From Pseudoleptotrichia goodfellowii (GTDB lineage: Bacteria; Fusobacteriota; Fusobacteriia; Fusobacteriales; Leptotrichiaceae), in NCBI RefSeq assembly GCF_007990505.1, contig NZ_AP019822.1, positions 1,736,001-1,800,000 on the forward strand: a DNA stretch of 64,000 nt, read 5' to 3'. The translations under genes were made by a program, and so were the position numbers. Within the stretch, counting starts at the first letter, position 1; each line of letters opens with the position of its first letter. Below are positions 1 through 8,523 of the stretch, one piece after another. The notes under the pieces are model-generated. The model had not been told where the DNA came from. It did not search any database and saw nothing but the letters and a program-made list of their open reading frames with translations.

Positions 1-784
1 CAAGGATTATTTTGTCAGTTCTCAATACTTTTTCTCCGTTTACTACAACATCTTTATCTTTATTTATTTTTCCTACACCTTTAAAGATTTTTACGCTGTT
101 ACTTTTTAATAATCCCTGAACTCCGTTAGTCAATGTTTTGACTATTTCATTTTTAAGGCTTATTACTTTAGGCATATCCACTTTGAATTTTTCACTTTCC
201 AAAATAATTCCTCTTTTTGCGGACATTTCTATTCCTTCGATTATTTCCGCATTTTTAAGGAAAGTTTTTGTTGGGATACATCCTCTGTTCAAGCATGTTC
301 CTCCAAGCTCACTTTTTTCAACTACCGCTATTTTTCCGCCTAATTGAGCTGCTCTGATTGCCGCAACATAACCTGCAGGCCCTCCTCCGATTACTACTAC
401 GTCAAATTCATCTTCGCCTTTTTCAGCTTTAGCAGCAGGTTTAACTTCTTCAGATTTAGTTTCTTTTTGCACAGGTTCGGCTTTTTGAGGTGCAGATTCA
501 CTTGCCGGAGCTGCACTCGGAGCATCTCCCGCAGGAGCTGCTTCTCCTTCTGCACCAATATATCCGATAACTTGTGTTACCGGTACAGTTTCTCCTTCTC
601 CTTTTAATATTTTAATTAAATATCCCGATTCTTCGGCTTCCAATTCCATACTTGTTTTGTCGGTCATAATTTCAAGCAGAATTTCTCCCGCTTCAACTTT
701 ATCCCCTTCTTTTTTATTCCATTTTATTATCTGCCCTTCAGTCATATCTATTCCGGCTTTAGGCATTATAATTTCAGTTGCCAT
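1..784 (-). CDS. lpdA: Dihydrolipoamide dehydrogenase (E3) with N-terminal lipoyl domain, partial
   Basis: This is the E3 component of a 2-oxo acid dehydrogenase complex, which reoxidises the dihydrolipoyl group using FAD and NAD+. The gene runs off the left edge, so only the N-terminal 261 residues are visible. Residues 1-75 are a biotinyl/lipoyl domain with the lipoylation motif TDKTSM, making Lys43 the probable attachment site. An Ala/Pro/Glu-rich linker of about 50 residues follows. From residue 128 there is an FAD-binding fold (VVVIGGGPAGYVAA) and the redox-active disulfide in GGTCLNRGCIPTK (Cys164, Cys169). The start ATG at 784 lies 14 bases after the E2 stop with a purine-rich site before it. 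It is the last visible gene of the pdh operon. The lipoyl domain matters because the E2 next door has none. Confidence 0.95.
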   Translation of the reverse strand, partial: MATEIIMPKAGIDMTEGQIIKWNKKEGDKVEAGEILLEIMTDKTSMELEAEESGYLIKILKGEGETVPVTQVIGYIGAEGEAAPAGDAPSAAPASESAPQKAEPVQKETKSEEVKPAAKAEKGEDEFDVVVIGGGPAGYVAAIRAAQLGGKIAVVEKSELGGTCLNRGCIPTKTFLKNAEIIEGIEMSAKRGIILESEKFKVDMPKVISLKNEIVKTLTNGVQGLLKSNSVKIFKGVGKINKDKDVVVNGEKVLRTDKIIL

Positions 785-798
785 TCAATTCACTTCCT

Positions 799-1833
799 TT
801 ACACTAACATTGATATAGGATTTTCCAATAATTTTTTCAGATCCTGCATGAATTTTGCCCCTGCAAGTCCGTCTACTACTCTGTGATCTATTGTCAGACT
901 TAAAGTCATAATAGGTCTTACTACGATTTCCCCGTTTACTACAACAGGTTTATCTACTGTTCCCGCAACTCCCAATATAGCCGAGTTAGGCTGATTTATA
1001 ATAGGATTGAAACTTTGAACTCCGTACATTCCCAAATTACTTATAGTAAATGTACTTCCTGACTGTTCGGCAGGAGAAAGTTTCATTGCAAGAGCTTTTG
1101 ATACTATTTCTTTAGAGTTTACAACCAGTTCGGACAATGACATTTTATCCGCATTTTTTATTACCGGTACAAGAAGTCCGTCATCCATTCCCACTGCTAT
1201 TGCCAAACTTACGTAATTATGGAAAATAATCTGACTTCCGTCTTCGGATAAACTCGAATTTATATATTTGTGTTTCATTAATGTTTTTACTACTGCAAAT
1301 GCTACTATATCTGTAATAGTAACTTTTTTACCTGTATTTTCCAATATTGTATCCAATATTTTCGTTCTTAATGCTTTTATTTCAGTCATATCTATTTCAT
1401 AATTCAACGTAAACGTAGGTGCAGTGAAATAGCTTTCCGACATTCTCTTGGAAATTACTTTTCTCATAGGCGACATAGGTATCATTTCTATATCTTCTTC
1501 TGTAACCTGTTTTGCTTCCACTGTTTTAGGCACTTCATGTCTTATGAGTTCTTCTTTTTCCTGAGGTTTTGCAATCAATTTCAATATATCATCTCTCATT
1601 ATTTTACCGTTATGACCGCTTCCGACTACATTATCCAAATTTATGTCATAATCTTTAGCTATTTTAGCGGCAAGAGGCGATATATGAATTCTTTTTTCAT
1701 AATTGAAAATTTCTACATCTTCTTTATGAACTCTGCCTTTTGCTCCACTTCCCTGAACTCTGAAAAGATCTACTCCAAGTCTTTTAGCCAGATTTCTTGC
1801 AGCGGGTGTGGCTCTCAATTTATCATTTTCCAT
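799..1833 (-). CDS. pdhC: Dihydrolipoamide acyltransferase (E2) lacking a lipoyl domain
   Basis: This is the E2 acyltransferase core of the pyruvate (or acetoin) dehydrogenase complex and transfers the acyl group to CoA. It is 344 residues long, short for the family. There is no N-terminal lipoyl domain. The protein opens directly with two peripheral-subunit-binding domains in tandem, about residues 8-44 (ATPAARNLAKRLGVDLFRV) and 49-86 (ISPLAAKIAKDYDINLDNVV). The catalytic domain follows from about residue 115 and carries the active-site motif DHRVVDG near the C-terminus. The domain signatures are clear. The missing lipoyl domain is probably supplied by the E3 encoded immediately downstream. 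Pyruvate versus acetoin as substrate cannot be settled from sequence. Confidence 0.93.
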   Translation of the reverse strand: MENDKLRATPAARNLAKRLGVDLFRVQGSGAKGRVHKEDVEIFNYEKRIHISPLAAKIAKDYDINLDNVVGSGHNGKIMRDDILKLIAKPQEKEELIRHEVPKTVEAKQVTEEDIEMIPMSPMRKVISKRMSESYFTAPTFTLNYEIDMTEIKALRTKILDTILENTGKKVTITDIVAFAVVKTLMKHKYINSSLSEDGSQIIFHNYVSLAIAVGMDDGLLVPVIKNADKMSLSELVVNSKEIVSKALAMKLSPAEQSGSTFTISNLGMYGVQSFNPIINQPNSAILGVAGTVDKPVVVNGEIVVRPIMTLSLTIDHRVVDGLAGAKFMQDLKKLLENPISMLV

Positions 1834-1847
1834 ATTTTCACCTTCTA

Positions 1848-2846
1848 CTATTGTTTATTCATTACTTTATGAATTGCATTTTTTATTTTTTCAACACTCG
1901 GTACTATAGCAGTTTCAAGTGTATGGTTATAAGGAACAGGCACATCTTCCGAAGCCAATCTTACGATAGGACTGTCAAGAAAATCAAATGCGTCGCTTTC
2001 GCAAATCATTGAAGCTATTTCTCCGATGTATCCGTTTGTTTTATGAGCATCGTTTACAAGAATCACTCTTCCTGTTTTCTTTACTGAATTTAAAATTAAC
2101 TCTTTATCCAAAGGAATCAATGTTCTCGGATCTACAACTTCTACGCTTATTCCTTCTTTTTCCACTTCTTCAGCAGCTTTCATAACTCTTTCAAGCATTC
2201 TTCCGTATGTTACTATTGTTATATCGCTTCCTTCTTTTTTAATTTCCCCTTTTCCTAAAGGAATGACAAAGTCCGGATCAAGAGGTACTTCGCCTTTCAT
2301 ATTGTACTGTGCTTTATATTCCAAAAATATTACAGGGTTGTTATCTCTAATAGCCGATTTCAAAAGCCCTTTCACATCTGCAGGTGTTCCCGGTGCTACG
2401 ACTTTCAATCCCGGTATATGACAGAACCATGACTCCAATGATTGCGAGTGTTGTGCCGCAGATCCTACTCCCGATCCCGCTGCACATCTGAATGTTACAG
2501 GTACCTGTCCCTTTCCTCCGAACATATATCTTGTTTTTGCAGCCTGATTTACTATATTATCCATCATATATACTATAAAATCCATAAATGTCACATCGAC
2601 AATAGGTCTTAATCCTGTCATTGCAGCACCTATAGCTGTTCCTGATATTGCCGATTCTGAAATAGGAGTATCTTTTATTCTTTCAGGACCGAATTCTTCA
2701 AGCATTCCTACTGATGTTCCGAAATCCCCTCCGAATATTCCTACATCTTCTCCCATTAAAAATATATTTTCATCTCTTCTCATTTCTTCAGACATTGCTG
2801 TTATTATTGCTTCTTTTACAGTCATTAACTTTGTTTGATCACTCAT
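1848..2846 (-). CDS. pdhB: Pyruvate dehydrogenase E1 component, beta subunit
   Basis: This is the beta subunit of the thiamine-diphosphate-dependent E1 decarboxylase, which pairs with the alpha subunit encoded just upstream. It is 332 residues, the normal length. The N-terminal half contains the transketolase pyrimidine-binding region (EDVGIFGGDFGTSVGMLEEF, then TPISESAISGTAIGAA). The C-terminal half is the transketolase C domain (DITIVTYGRMLERVMKAAEE, then DPRTLIPLD). A good AGGAGG site precedes the ATG. It lies 14 bases before E2 in the same operon. The alternative is the acetoin dehydrogenase beta subunit, which is a close paralogue. Confidence 0.93.
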   Translation of the reverse strand: MSDQTKLMTVKEAIITAMSEEMRRDENIFLMGEDVGIFGGDFGTSVGMLEEFGPERIKDTPISESAISGTAIGAAMTGLRPIVDVTFMDFIVYMMDNIVNQAAKTRYMFGGKGQVPVTFRCAAGSGVGSAAQHSQSLESWFCHIPGLKVVAPGTPADVKGLLKSAIRDNNPVIFLEYKAQYNMKGEVPLDPDFVIPLGKGEIKKEGSDITIVTYGRMLERVMKAAEEVEKEGISVEVVDPRTLIPLDKELILNSVKKTGRVILVNDAHKTNGYIGEIASMICESDAFDFLDSPIVRLASEDVPVPYNHTLETAIVPSVEKIKNAIHKVMNKQ

Positions 2847-2863
2847 TTTCTTTTTTCCTCCTA

Positions 2864-2887
2864 CGTGATTTCTAACGTGATTTCTAA
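2864..2887. repeat. Two tandem copies of a 12-bp unit
   Basis: CGTGATTTCTAA occurs twice back to back in the 87-bp gap between the E1 alpha and E1 beta genes. It looks like a simple local duplication. No function is evident. Confidence 0.8.
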
Positions 2888-2933
2888 AGTTGTTTCTTTT
2901 TATTTTCTGATACTTTTCCTCACAAACCGCATT

Positions 2934-3899
2934 TTAGTCGGCATAAATATCTTCAAAAGCCGATTCGATAGTCGGCTCAGGGCTGTTTTTTGCAAATTCT
3001 ACCGCATCTTCTATTTTCTGTTTTGAAATCTCATCCAATTTATCCAATTCTTCCTGAGTTGCTATTTTATTTTCAACTAAATATTTTCCGAATTTAAGTA
3101 TAGGATCTTTTTTCTTCCATTCATCCACTTCTTCTTTTGTTCTGTATTTTCCAGGATCCGAACTCGAATGTCCGAACCATCTGTATGTAACACTTTCTAT
3201 TAATACAGGTCCGTTTCCTTCTCTTACGTATTTTACAGCTTCTTCAAATTTTTTATAAACTTCAAGAACGTCATTTCCGTCTTCTATAAAGTATCCCGGT
3301 ATTCCGTATGCAGCAGCTCTCTCATATATATGCTCAGTATTCATAACTTTTTTTATGGAAGTGCTGATTCCGTATCCGTTATTTATAGAATAGAAAATAA
3401 CAGGTACTTTCCAGACTGAAGCCAAGTTCAATGTTTCATGAAAACTTCCTTCATTTGTAGCTCCGTCTCCGAAAAAGCATACGACTATTTTTCCTGTCTT
3501 TTTAACCTTTTGTGTATATGCGGCTCCGACTGCTATTCCCTGTCCTCCACCGACAATTCCGTTAGCACCGAGATTTCCGTTTTCAAGGTCGGCAATGTGC
3601 ATAGATCCGCCTTTTCCTTTACATGTTCCTGTAGCTTTTCCCATTATTTCAGCCATCATTCCGTTAAGGTCTATCCCTTTTCCTATAACCTGACCGTGTC
3701 CTCTGTGATTGGATGTAATAATATCATCAGGATTTAAAGCTGACAAAGCTCCTATGTTTGCAGCTTCCTCACCTACCGATAAATGTGTCATTCCCGGTAC
3801 CATACCTCTTTTTACAAGCTGGTTTACTTTTAAATCGAAATTTCTTATGTCCAGCATCAATTCGTACATGTTCAACAATCTGTTTTTAGAAAGTTCCAT
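2934..3899 (-). CDS. pdhA: Pyruvate dehydrogenase E1 component, alpha subunit
   Basis: This is the alpha subunit of the E1 decarboxylase and first gene of the pdh operon. It is 321 residues. The ThDP-binding motif begins GDGATNEGSFHETLNLAS and continues to a downstream Asn in INNGYGIST. The conserved HRGHG and KGGSMH segments that line the cofactor site are present. GGAGGAAG precedes the ATG. The operon order alpha, beta, E2, E3 is standard. The organism also has pyruvate formate-lyase (55.5-57.7 kb), so it can make acetyl-CoA by two routes. The AcoA-type acetoin dehydrogenase subunit is the main alternative identity. Confidence 0.93.
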   Translation of the reverse strand: MELSKNRLLNMYELMLDIRNFDLKVNQLVKRGMVPGMTHLSVGEEAANIGALSALNPDDIITSNHRGHGQVIGKGIDLNGMMAEIMGKATGTCKGKGGSMHIADLENGNLGANGIVGGGQGIAVGAAYTQKVKKTGKIVVCFFGDGATNEGSFHETLNLASVWKVPVIFYSINNGYGISTSIKKVMNTEHIYERAAAYGIPGYFIEDGNDVLEVYKKFEEAVKYVREGNGPVLIESVTYRWFGHSSSDPGKYRTKEEVDEWKKKDPILKFGKYLVENKIATQEELDKLDEISKQKIEDAVEFAKNSPEPTIESAFEDIYAD

Positions 3900-4023
3900 T
3901 TTCTTCCTCCATTATAAATTTTGACTAATTTGAAAACATCTTACTCAATTTTTTTAATATGATTTTATTTTTTACTTTCATATTATAAAATTTAAGTATC
4001 AAAATATTTTACTATACAAAATA

Positions 4024-4052
4024 ATTTTACCACATATTTTCCATTAAAACAA
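4024..4052 (-). promoter_or_regulatory. Promoter of the pdh operon
   Basis: On the minus strand, TTGTTT (4047-4052) lies 17 bases from TAAAAT (4024-4029), with a TG extension before the -10 box. It stands about 125 bases upstream of the E1 alpha start, leaving a long AU-rich leader in which no clear riboswitch was seen. Confidence 0.55.
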
Positions 4053-4090
4053 TAGTTTATCCCTTGTGAAAATAAGAATTTAACAAAACT

Positions 4091-4123
4091 AAAAAAAACG
4101 ACAGTTATATTGCTTGACTGTCG
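4091..4123 (-). terminator. Rho-independent terminator after rpsP
   Basis: CGACAGT (4099-4105) pairs with ACTGTCG (4117-4123), and on the minus strand the hairpin is followed by eight T residues. It lies 35 bases beyond the rpsP stop. Confidence 0.85.
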
Positions 4124-4157
4124 AATTTTCCTCCATAATTATTACTCTTTTTGATTT

Positions 4158-4430
4158 TTATTTTTTCTTTTTAGTCGCCTGAAACTTCTCCCATACGCCT
4201 GCTTTAGTTAAAATACTTTTTACAGTTTCTGTAGGTTGTGCTCCGTTAGAAAGGAATCTCAATATTTCTTCTTCTTTCAAAACTACCTGTTTATCTTCTT
4301 CAACTAAAGGATTGTATGTTCCCAAATAAGCTATTGCTTTACCGTCTCTTTGTGTCAATGCTTCCATTGCAGCTATTCTGTAAAAAGGAACTTTTTTTCT
4401 TCCCAATCTTGTTAATCTTAATTTTACCAT
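4158..4430 (-). CDS. rpsP: 30S ribosomal protein S16
   Basis: Small ribosomal subunit protein S16, 90 residues. The N-terminus MVKLRLTRLGRKKVPFYRIA is the family signature, followed by the conserved R-DG-AI-LGTYNP segment. The C-terminus ends in a short Lys-rich tail. GGAGG precedes the ATG. In many bacteria rpsP heads an operon with rimM and trmD. Here it is followed by a terminator and stands alone. Confidence 0.98.
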   Translation of the reverse strand: MVKLRLTRLGRKKVPFYRIAAMEALTQRDGKAIAYLGTYNPLVEEDKQVVLKEEEILRFLSNGAQPTETVKSILTKAGVWEKFQATKKKK

Positions 4431-4570
4431 TTTAAATTTACCTCCGAATTTTTCTTATGTGATTATTATACACAATCAAAAAAAGTTTGTCAAGTATTTT
4501 TTCTTTACAACTTGTACTTAGTTCAAATTAAAAAATATATTCTTATCTAATTATTTTTCATAATTACTTA

Positions 4571-5239
4571 TTAATACTTAATTGTAATTGTTTTATCAGG
4601 GTTAATTCTTGCTTTCTCATAAAGCTCTTTTCTTTCATTATATTTTTCAAAGTTTTTTCCGACTTTTTGATTTTCTGTATAAGGATTATCTCCTAAACTC
4701 GAATGTATTGGAATTCCCAATCCTGGAACTACAATATCAAAATTCATTATTACTTTCTCAAAATTATCATCGGCATAAAAACTGTACCCTTCATAGCCTG
4801 ATCCCCGACCTTCATCATAATAGATATAGTTATGATATTCCACTTTGATAATATTTTTTAATTCGGTCTTATTTTTCTTATCGTAAATAATCGCTTTATT
4901 ATTTTCTACCAGTTCAGCTATTTTATTTTTCAAATTGTATTTTACAGCCTCTTTATCTGTGAGTGTATTTTTTAACTTATTCAATTTATTTGTGTTATCA
5001 CTGTTATAAAGATTTAACAACTCATTTTTATTCATTATTACATTGTAATTTTCCAATTTTAAAGTGACACTATTTTTACTATCTATAGAAATTGAGTTTA
5101 ATTTTATATTTCCCATAACTTTCAAATTCAGTTCTTTATATCTTTTTTTACTTTTTTCATATGTTCCCTTTACAACTGTTTCTGAAAAAGCCTGTATTGA
5201 CAATATTAAAGTCATCAGTACTATTATAATTTTTTTCAT
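4571..5239 (-). CDS. Hypothetical exported protein
   Basis: I do not recognise this 222-residue protein. It begins with a clear signal peptide (MKKIIIVLMTLILSIQAFSE, cleavage probably after residue 18-19) and has no lipobox, so it is probably periplasmic or surface-exposed. The mature part is rich in Lys, Asn and Tyr, with a predicted mixed beta/alpha character and a Gly/Tyr-rich patch (YYDEGRGSGYEGYSFY) around residues 140-155. GGAGG precedes the start. It lies 49 bases downstream of another hypothetical gene in the same direction and may be co-transcribed with it. Confidence 0.6.
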   Translation of the reverse strand: MKKIIIVLMTLILSIQAFSETVVKGTYEKSKKRYKELNLKVMGNIKLNSISIDSKNSVTLKLENYNVIMNKNELLNLYNSDNTNKLNKLKNTLTDKEAVKYNLKNKIAELVENNKAIIYDKKNKTELKNIIKVEYHNYIYYDEGRGSGYEGYSFYADDNFEKVIMNFDIVVPGLGIPIHSSLGDNPYTENQKVGKNFEKYNERKELYEKARINPDKTITIKY

Positions 5240-5288
5240 TATTTTTTATCCTCCGTTTTTTATGAATATCTTTCCATTTACTTGAATT

Positions 5289-5678
5289 TTATTTCAATGT
5301 CAATTTTAAAAATCCTATCGTTGTCATCAAAATAAAGTTTATTATTAATGCTAATATTACTGCTATAAAAAGATAATTTCCTAAAATCTGCATATAGGCT
5401 GTTAAAACTAAAAATATGTTAATTAAAAAAGCTATCAAAAATACTGTATAATTAAAAGTCAATACTACTTCAGTATCTTCACTTATAATATCTACTTTTA
5501 ATTCATTGCTTTTCATCATAAAATTTTCATACACCCTTAAAGTATTTTCCCCTGAATCGACTTGAATTTCCTGTTTTCCCTCTGATAACAATATTGACTT
5601 TTCTCCGTTTATTTTCAAATGAAGATCGCTGCTTTTCATTCCCGGTATCGTTTTATAATTTAAAATTACCTTCGACAT
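5289..5678 (-). CDS. Hypothetical two-helix membrane protein
   Basis: An unrecognised 129-residue protein. Residues 1-75 look like a soluble beta-rich domain (LHLKINGEKSILLSEGKQEI), of the kind seen in small immunoglobulin-like or PEGA-like folds. Residues 78-125 form two hydrophobic helices (about 78-98 and 103-123). The soluble domain precedes the membrane anchor. GAGGAG precedes the start. The adjoining exported protein gene suggests a joint envelope role, but nothing names it. Confidence 0.55.
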   Translation of the reverse strand: MSKVILNYKTIPGMKSSDLHLKINGEKSILLSEGKQEIQVDSGENTLRVYENFMMKSNELKVDIISEDTEVVLTFNYTVFLIAFLINIFLVLTAYMQILGNYLFIAVILALIINFILMTTIGFLKLTLK

Positions 5679-5880
5679 AAAAATTTTCTCCTCTAATTAT
5701 CTTTTTGTTTTTATTATAACAAACTTCTTTAAGTTTTTCTATTTTATTTTTTTGATAAATTTATTATTTATACAAAAAAATCGAGAAATATTTTCCATAT
5801 AAAATATATTTCGGGATTATAATAATTATAGTTAAAAAATGGAAAGAATTTATTAAAGCCGACCCCTAAAAAATAATAAT

Positions 5881-5915
5881 ACAAAAAGATACCGCTATTT
5901 TCAGACGGTATCTTT
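5881..5915 (-). terminator. Terminator of the heme operon
   Basis: AAAGATACCG (5885-5894) and CGGTATCTTT (5906-5915) form a perfect 10-bp stem. On the minus strand it runs into TTTTTGT, 13 bases after the flavodoxin stop. Confidence 0.9.
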
Positions 5916-5927
5916 CTTTATTTTTTC

Positions 5928-6443
5928 TTAAAATCCTTCAAAAGCTCTTTTTGCATTTTCAAAGTCTTCCTCATTGGGATGTTTAGCTGCTTCAGCCCAA
6001 CGTTTTTCAGCTTCGGGCGTTGCCGCATGATGTCCTGTCATTCCTTCGGCTGTCATTTTTCTGAATTTATCCAGAAGTTTCGGATCTATCGCTCCACGGC
6101 ATATAAACTCTCTTTCTACTTTATTGCCGTTTTCTTCAAGAAAAGTCTTAACTTTCTCAAGACATCTTTTGGCATGGTCAGAATCAGGCTTTGCTCCCAA
6201 TGTCCCGAAAGCTCCGACAGTCTTATTTTTCACTTTTGCCATAAATTTTTTCATTCTTTCGTCAGCATCGCCTTTATCTACCCAGTAACCGAATATTATT
6301 TTGTCGAATTTTTCAAAGTTCTCTGTTTTTTCAACTTCCGATACATTTTTCAGTTCTTTTTCGCCGCTTATTGCCTCAAATACAGCTTCAGCTACTTTTT
6401 TAGTATTTCCTGTCAATGTCGAATATACAACCAATGTACTCAT
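5928..6443 (-). CDS. Flavodoxin-family protein of the heme-degradation cluster (HmuF-like)
   Basis: A 171-residue flavodoxin. The FMN phosphate loop is YSTLTGNT at residues 7-14, and the second flavin loop region is around GAFGTLGAKPDSDHAKR. A charged Ala/Glu/His C-terminal tail (about 135-171) extends the core. The start lies 4 bases after the stop of the radical-SAM heme gene, and its ribosome site (GGGAGG) lies inside that gene, so the two are translationally coupled. A flavodoxin next to the HmuW/ChuW-type enzyme is known from fusobacteria (HmuF), where it is proposed to supply electrons or reduce the tetrapyrrole product. The same role here is inferred from that neighbourhood. It is the last gene of the operon. 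Confidence 0.85.
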   Translation of the reverse strand: MSTLVVYSTLTGNTKKVAEAVFEAISGEKELKNVSEVEKTENFEKFDKIIFGYWVDKGDADERMKKFMAKVKNKTVGAFGTLGAKPDSDHAKRCLEKVKTFLEENGNKVEREFICRGAIDPKLLDKFRKMTAEGMTGHHAATPEAEKRWAEAAKHPNEEDFENAKRAFEGF

Positions 6444-6447
6444 ATAT

Positions 6448-7692
6448 CTAACCTCCCAAACATATTTTTATAACTTCACTGTCTATATTGTTTCCCCAGA
6501 ATAAACCGTCAACAGTTATCTCATAACGGTCATCATACAGCTTTAAGTATTTCTTTTCATCAAATATTTTAAACAGATTATGTATTTTGTCAAATACTCC
6601 TTCGAGTATGTATTTTTTTATTTCTGAAAAATAAACAACAGGATATTGTAATAATCCGCTTAAAGTTTTAAGTTTCCTTTCTTCTTCGGAAGCTGCCATA
6701 AAAAACTGTTTATCAGGACTCATTCTGAATATATCAAAATTACCCAATTTCCCTCCTGCCCCTACTCCTATGGGAAGAGTGTCCGTCTGAGAATTTAAAA
6801 GTTTTATATATTTATACTTATCTCCGTTTTTTCTTACGATTTTCGTGTGTTCCAATATTTCGTAATCTCCTTTGGAAAGCAGTCTTTTAACGAAAGCATT
6901 GTGGAGTTTTCTGTCTGTTTCCAGTTTATAATCAAGTTCCAGTCTGTTTTCTTTTATATCTTTGGACATTTTTGATCCGTCAAATATTATAAGCGAATAA
7001 AAACTCGAACTGTCCAGTTTCAAATCTGCAATAATATCTGCATCTTCAGTTGCTTCCTCTACTGTTTCTTCAGGATAATTATAAATTATGTCAATGCAGA
7101 CAAGCCCGTCAAAATTATCTTTTACTTTTTTCAGCCTTTTTACGGTTTCCTCTTTGGTGTATGTTCTGTTCAAAGTGTCCCGACCTTTAGGCGAAAAAGA
7201 CTGTATTCCTATACTTAGTCTGTTCACTCCGTTTTTTTGCAGAATTTCCAATTTTTTATCATTAAGATTATGCAATGTACTTTCAAAAGTGAACTCATAA
7301 TCTTCGGTAAAATTATAATTTTGTTTTATACACTTCAATATTTTTTCAATTTGATGCTCACGTAATATTGTAGGAGTCCCTCCTCCGAAAAATGCTGCAT
7401 CCAGCTTTTTGCTTTTCATATAATCGGTTTTTCCGTACTTTTCAAATTCTTTAATCAGAAAGTCCGTATAATCTTCCAAATCATTATCCAACTGTTTTCT
7501 GTTAAGATTACAAAAAGAACATATTTTATCACAATAAGGAATATGGACGTACATTGCTCCTTTTTCCTCTTTTGCCTTTGTCATAAGCATTTTTTCCACT
7601 TCTGTAGGCGGAACGGGTCTTTTCATATGCCCGAAGTGCTGTAAAATAATCCCTCCTACATCATGATGCGATTTAAAACGTTGACTGAACAT
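6448..7692 (-). CDS. hutW: Radical SAM anaerobilin synthase, ChuW/HutW/HmuW family
   Basis: An oxygen-independent heme-opening enzyme: radical SAM chemistry breaks the porphyrin ring, releases iron and yields a linear tetrapyrrole (anaerobilin). The protein is 414 residues. The 4Fe-4S motif is CDKICSFC (Cys54, Cys58, Cys61), followed by the SAM-binding FGGGTPTIL. The rest resembles the coproporphyrinogen dehydrogenase/HemW superfamily, but the N-terminal GGIILQHFGHMKRP segment is of the ChuW/HutW type. I chose the ATG at 7692 over an in-frame ATG 36 bases upstream because AAGGAGAAAG sits immediately before it and overlaps the HugZ-like stop. The cytoplasmic step follows import by the upstream receptor and ABC transporter. 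Confidence 0.88.
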   Translation of the reverse strand: MFSQRFKSHHDVGGIILQHFGHMKRPVPPTEVEKMLMTKAKEEKGAMYVHIPYCDKICSFCNLNRKQLDNDLEDYTDFLIKEFEKYGKTDYMKSKKLDAAFFGGGTPTILREHQIEKILKCIKQNYNFTEDYEFTFESTLHNLNDKKLEILQKNGVNRLSIGIQSFSPKGRDTLNRTYTKEETVKRLKKVKDNFDGLVCIDIIYNYPEETVEEATEDADIIADLKLDSSSFYSLIIFDGSKMSKDIKENRLELDYKLETDRKLHNAFVKRLLSKGDYEILEHTKIVRKNGDKYKYIKLLNSQTDTLPIGVGAGGKLGNFDIFRMSPDKQFFMAASEEERKLKTLSGLLQYPVVYFSEIKKYILEGVFDKIHNLFKIFDEKKYLKLYDDRYEITVDGLFWGNNIDSEVIKICLGG

Positions 7693-7702
7693 AACTTTCT
7701 CC

Positions 7703-8485
7703 TTATTTTTCCTTATGCCCGTAAACATGACCGTCTTGAGTTATATGTTTTATCTCTCCGTTTTCAGCTATATCATAAGCTTTGCCTATTCCTTTAATAT
7801 ATCTTCCTTTTATAAGTTTCAGTTTTACGAGGTAAAAATCTTTCATAGTACGTGTCATTTTTATAAGGCTGTCTTTTTGCTGAAATTCATCCATAATCTC
7901 TTCAAATTGAGCATTTCTTTCGAGAAATTCTGCAACGGCTTTGTATCTGACTCTTGTTCTTGCAGAAATCATTTTGGATTTTTCTTCATCTTCTATAAAC
8001 AGCACTTCAAGTTTTCCGTTATTTTTCAGATTATCAAAATGATCTCCTGTTGTACTTATAAAAATATAGTCATCTCCTCTAAATCTTAAAAACGGAGCAT
8101 AAGTAACATTAGGTTCTCCATCTTCAGTTACTGTTCCCAATATAACCGACTTAAATTTTCTTATAAAGTCATTTATTTCGATTTTTATTTCTTCTTCCTG
8201 TAAATGACTTTTATCTTTGTATCTTTCAGGAGCGGGAATTCCTAATTCTTTTCTTGCTATTTTCGCCATTTTTACCATTTCGAGGTGCATATGCTCAAAT
8301 TCAGTTCTTTTTGTAAACTTCACTTTTACATCTTCATTCCCGTTTACATGCAATGTCATTTCTTCTTCGTTTACATCTATTAATCTTGCTTCTTTTACAT
8401 CATCTCTTTTATTAAAATAACGCACATATAATGCAAGTACATCGTTATGATCTTCATTCATATGATTTAAAATTCTGTCTTTCAT
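7703..8485 (-). CDS. HugZ/HutZ-family heme utilisation protein
   Basis: A 260-residue cytoplasmic protein of two parts. Residues 1-85 are a DUF2470-type domain (ILNHMNEDHNDVLALYVRYF). About 105-245 is a pyridoxamine-5'-phosphate-oxidase-like split barrel (ILGTVTEDGEPNVTYAPFLR). This is the HugZ/HutZ arrangement, known to bind and in some cases degrade heme. The C-terminal tail carries three His residues (247, 253, 257) in KHITQDGHVYGHK, where HugZ-type proteins use a C-terminal His as a heme ligand. It sits between tonB and the radical SAM gene. In an anaerobe it may act as a heme carrier or chaperone and need not be an oxygenase. That role is inference. Confidence 0.85.
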   Translation of the reverse strand: MKDRILNHMNEDHNDVLALYVRYFNKRDDVKEARLIDVNEEEMTLHVNGNEDVKVKFTKRTEFEHMHLEMVKMAKIARKELGIPAPERYKDKSHLQEEEIKIEINDFIRKFKSVILGTVTEDGEPNVTYAPFLRFRGDDYIFISTTGDHFDNLKNNGKLEVLFIEDEEKSKMISARTRVRYKAVAEFLERNAQFEEIMDEFQQKDSLIKMTRTMKDFYLVKLKLIKGRYIKGIGKAYDIAENGEIKHITQDGHVYGHKEK

Positions 8486-8523
8486 TCTTTCACCTTTTCT
8501 TTTATATTTTTTGTCTTTTCAAT

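Noticed and set aside
1-3899. Acetoin dehydrogenase operon
   Set aside because: E1 and E2 of the two complexes are close paralogues. No acetoin-specific gene is visible, so pyruvate is the default, with the alternative kept open.
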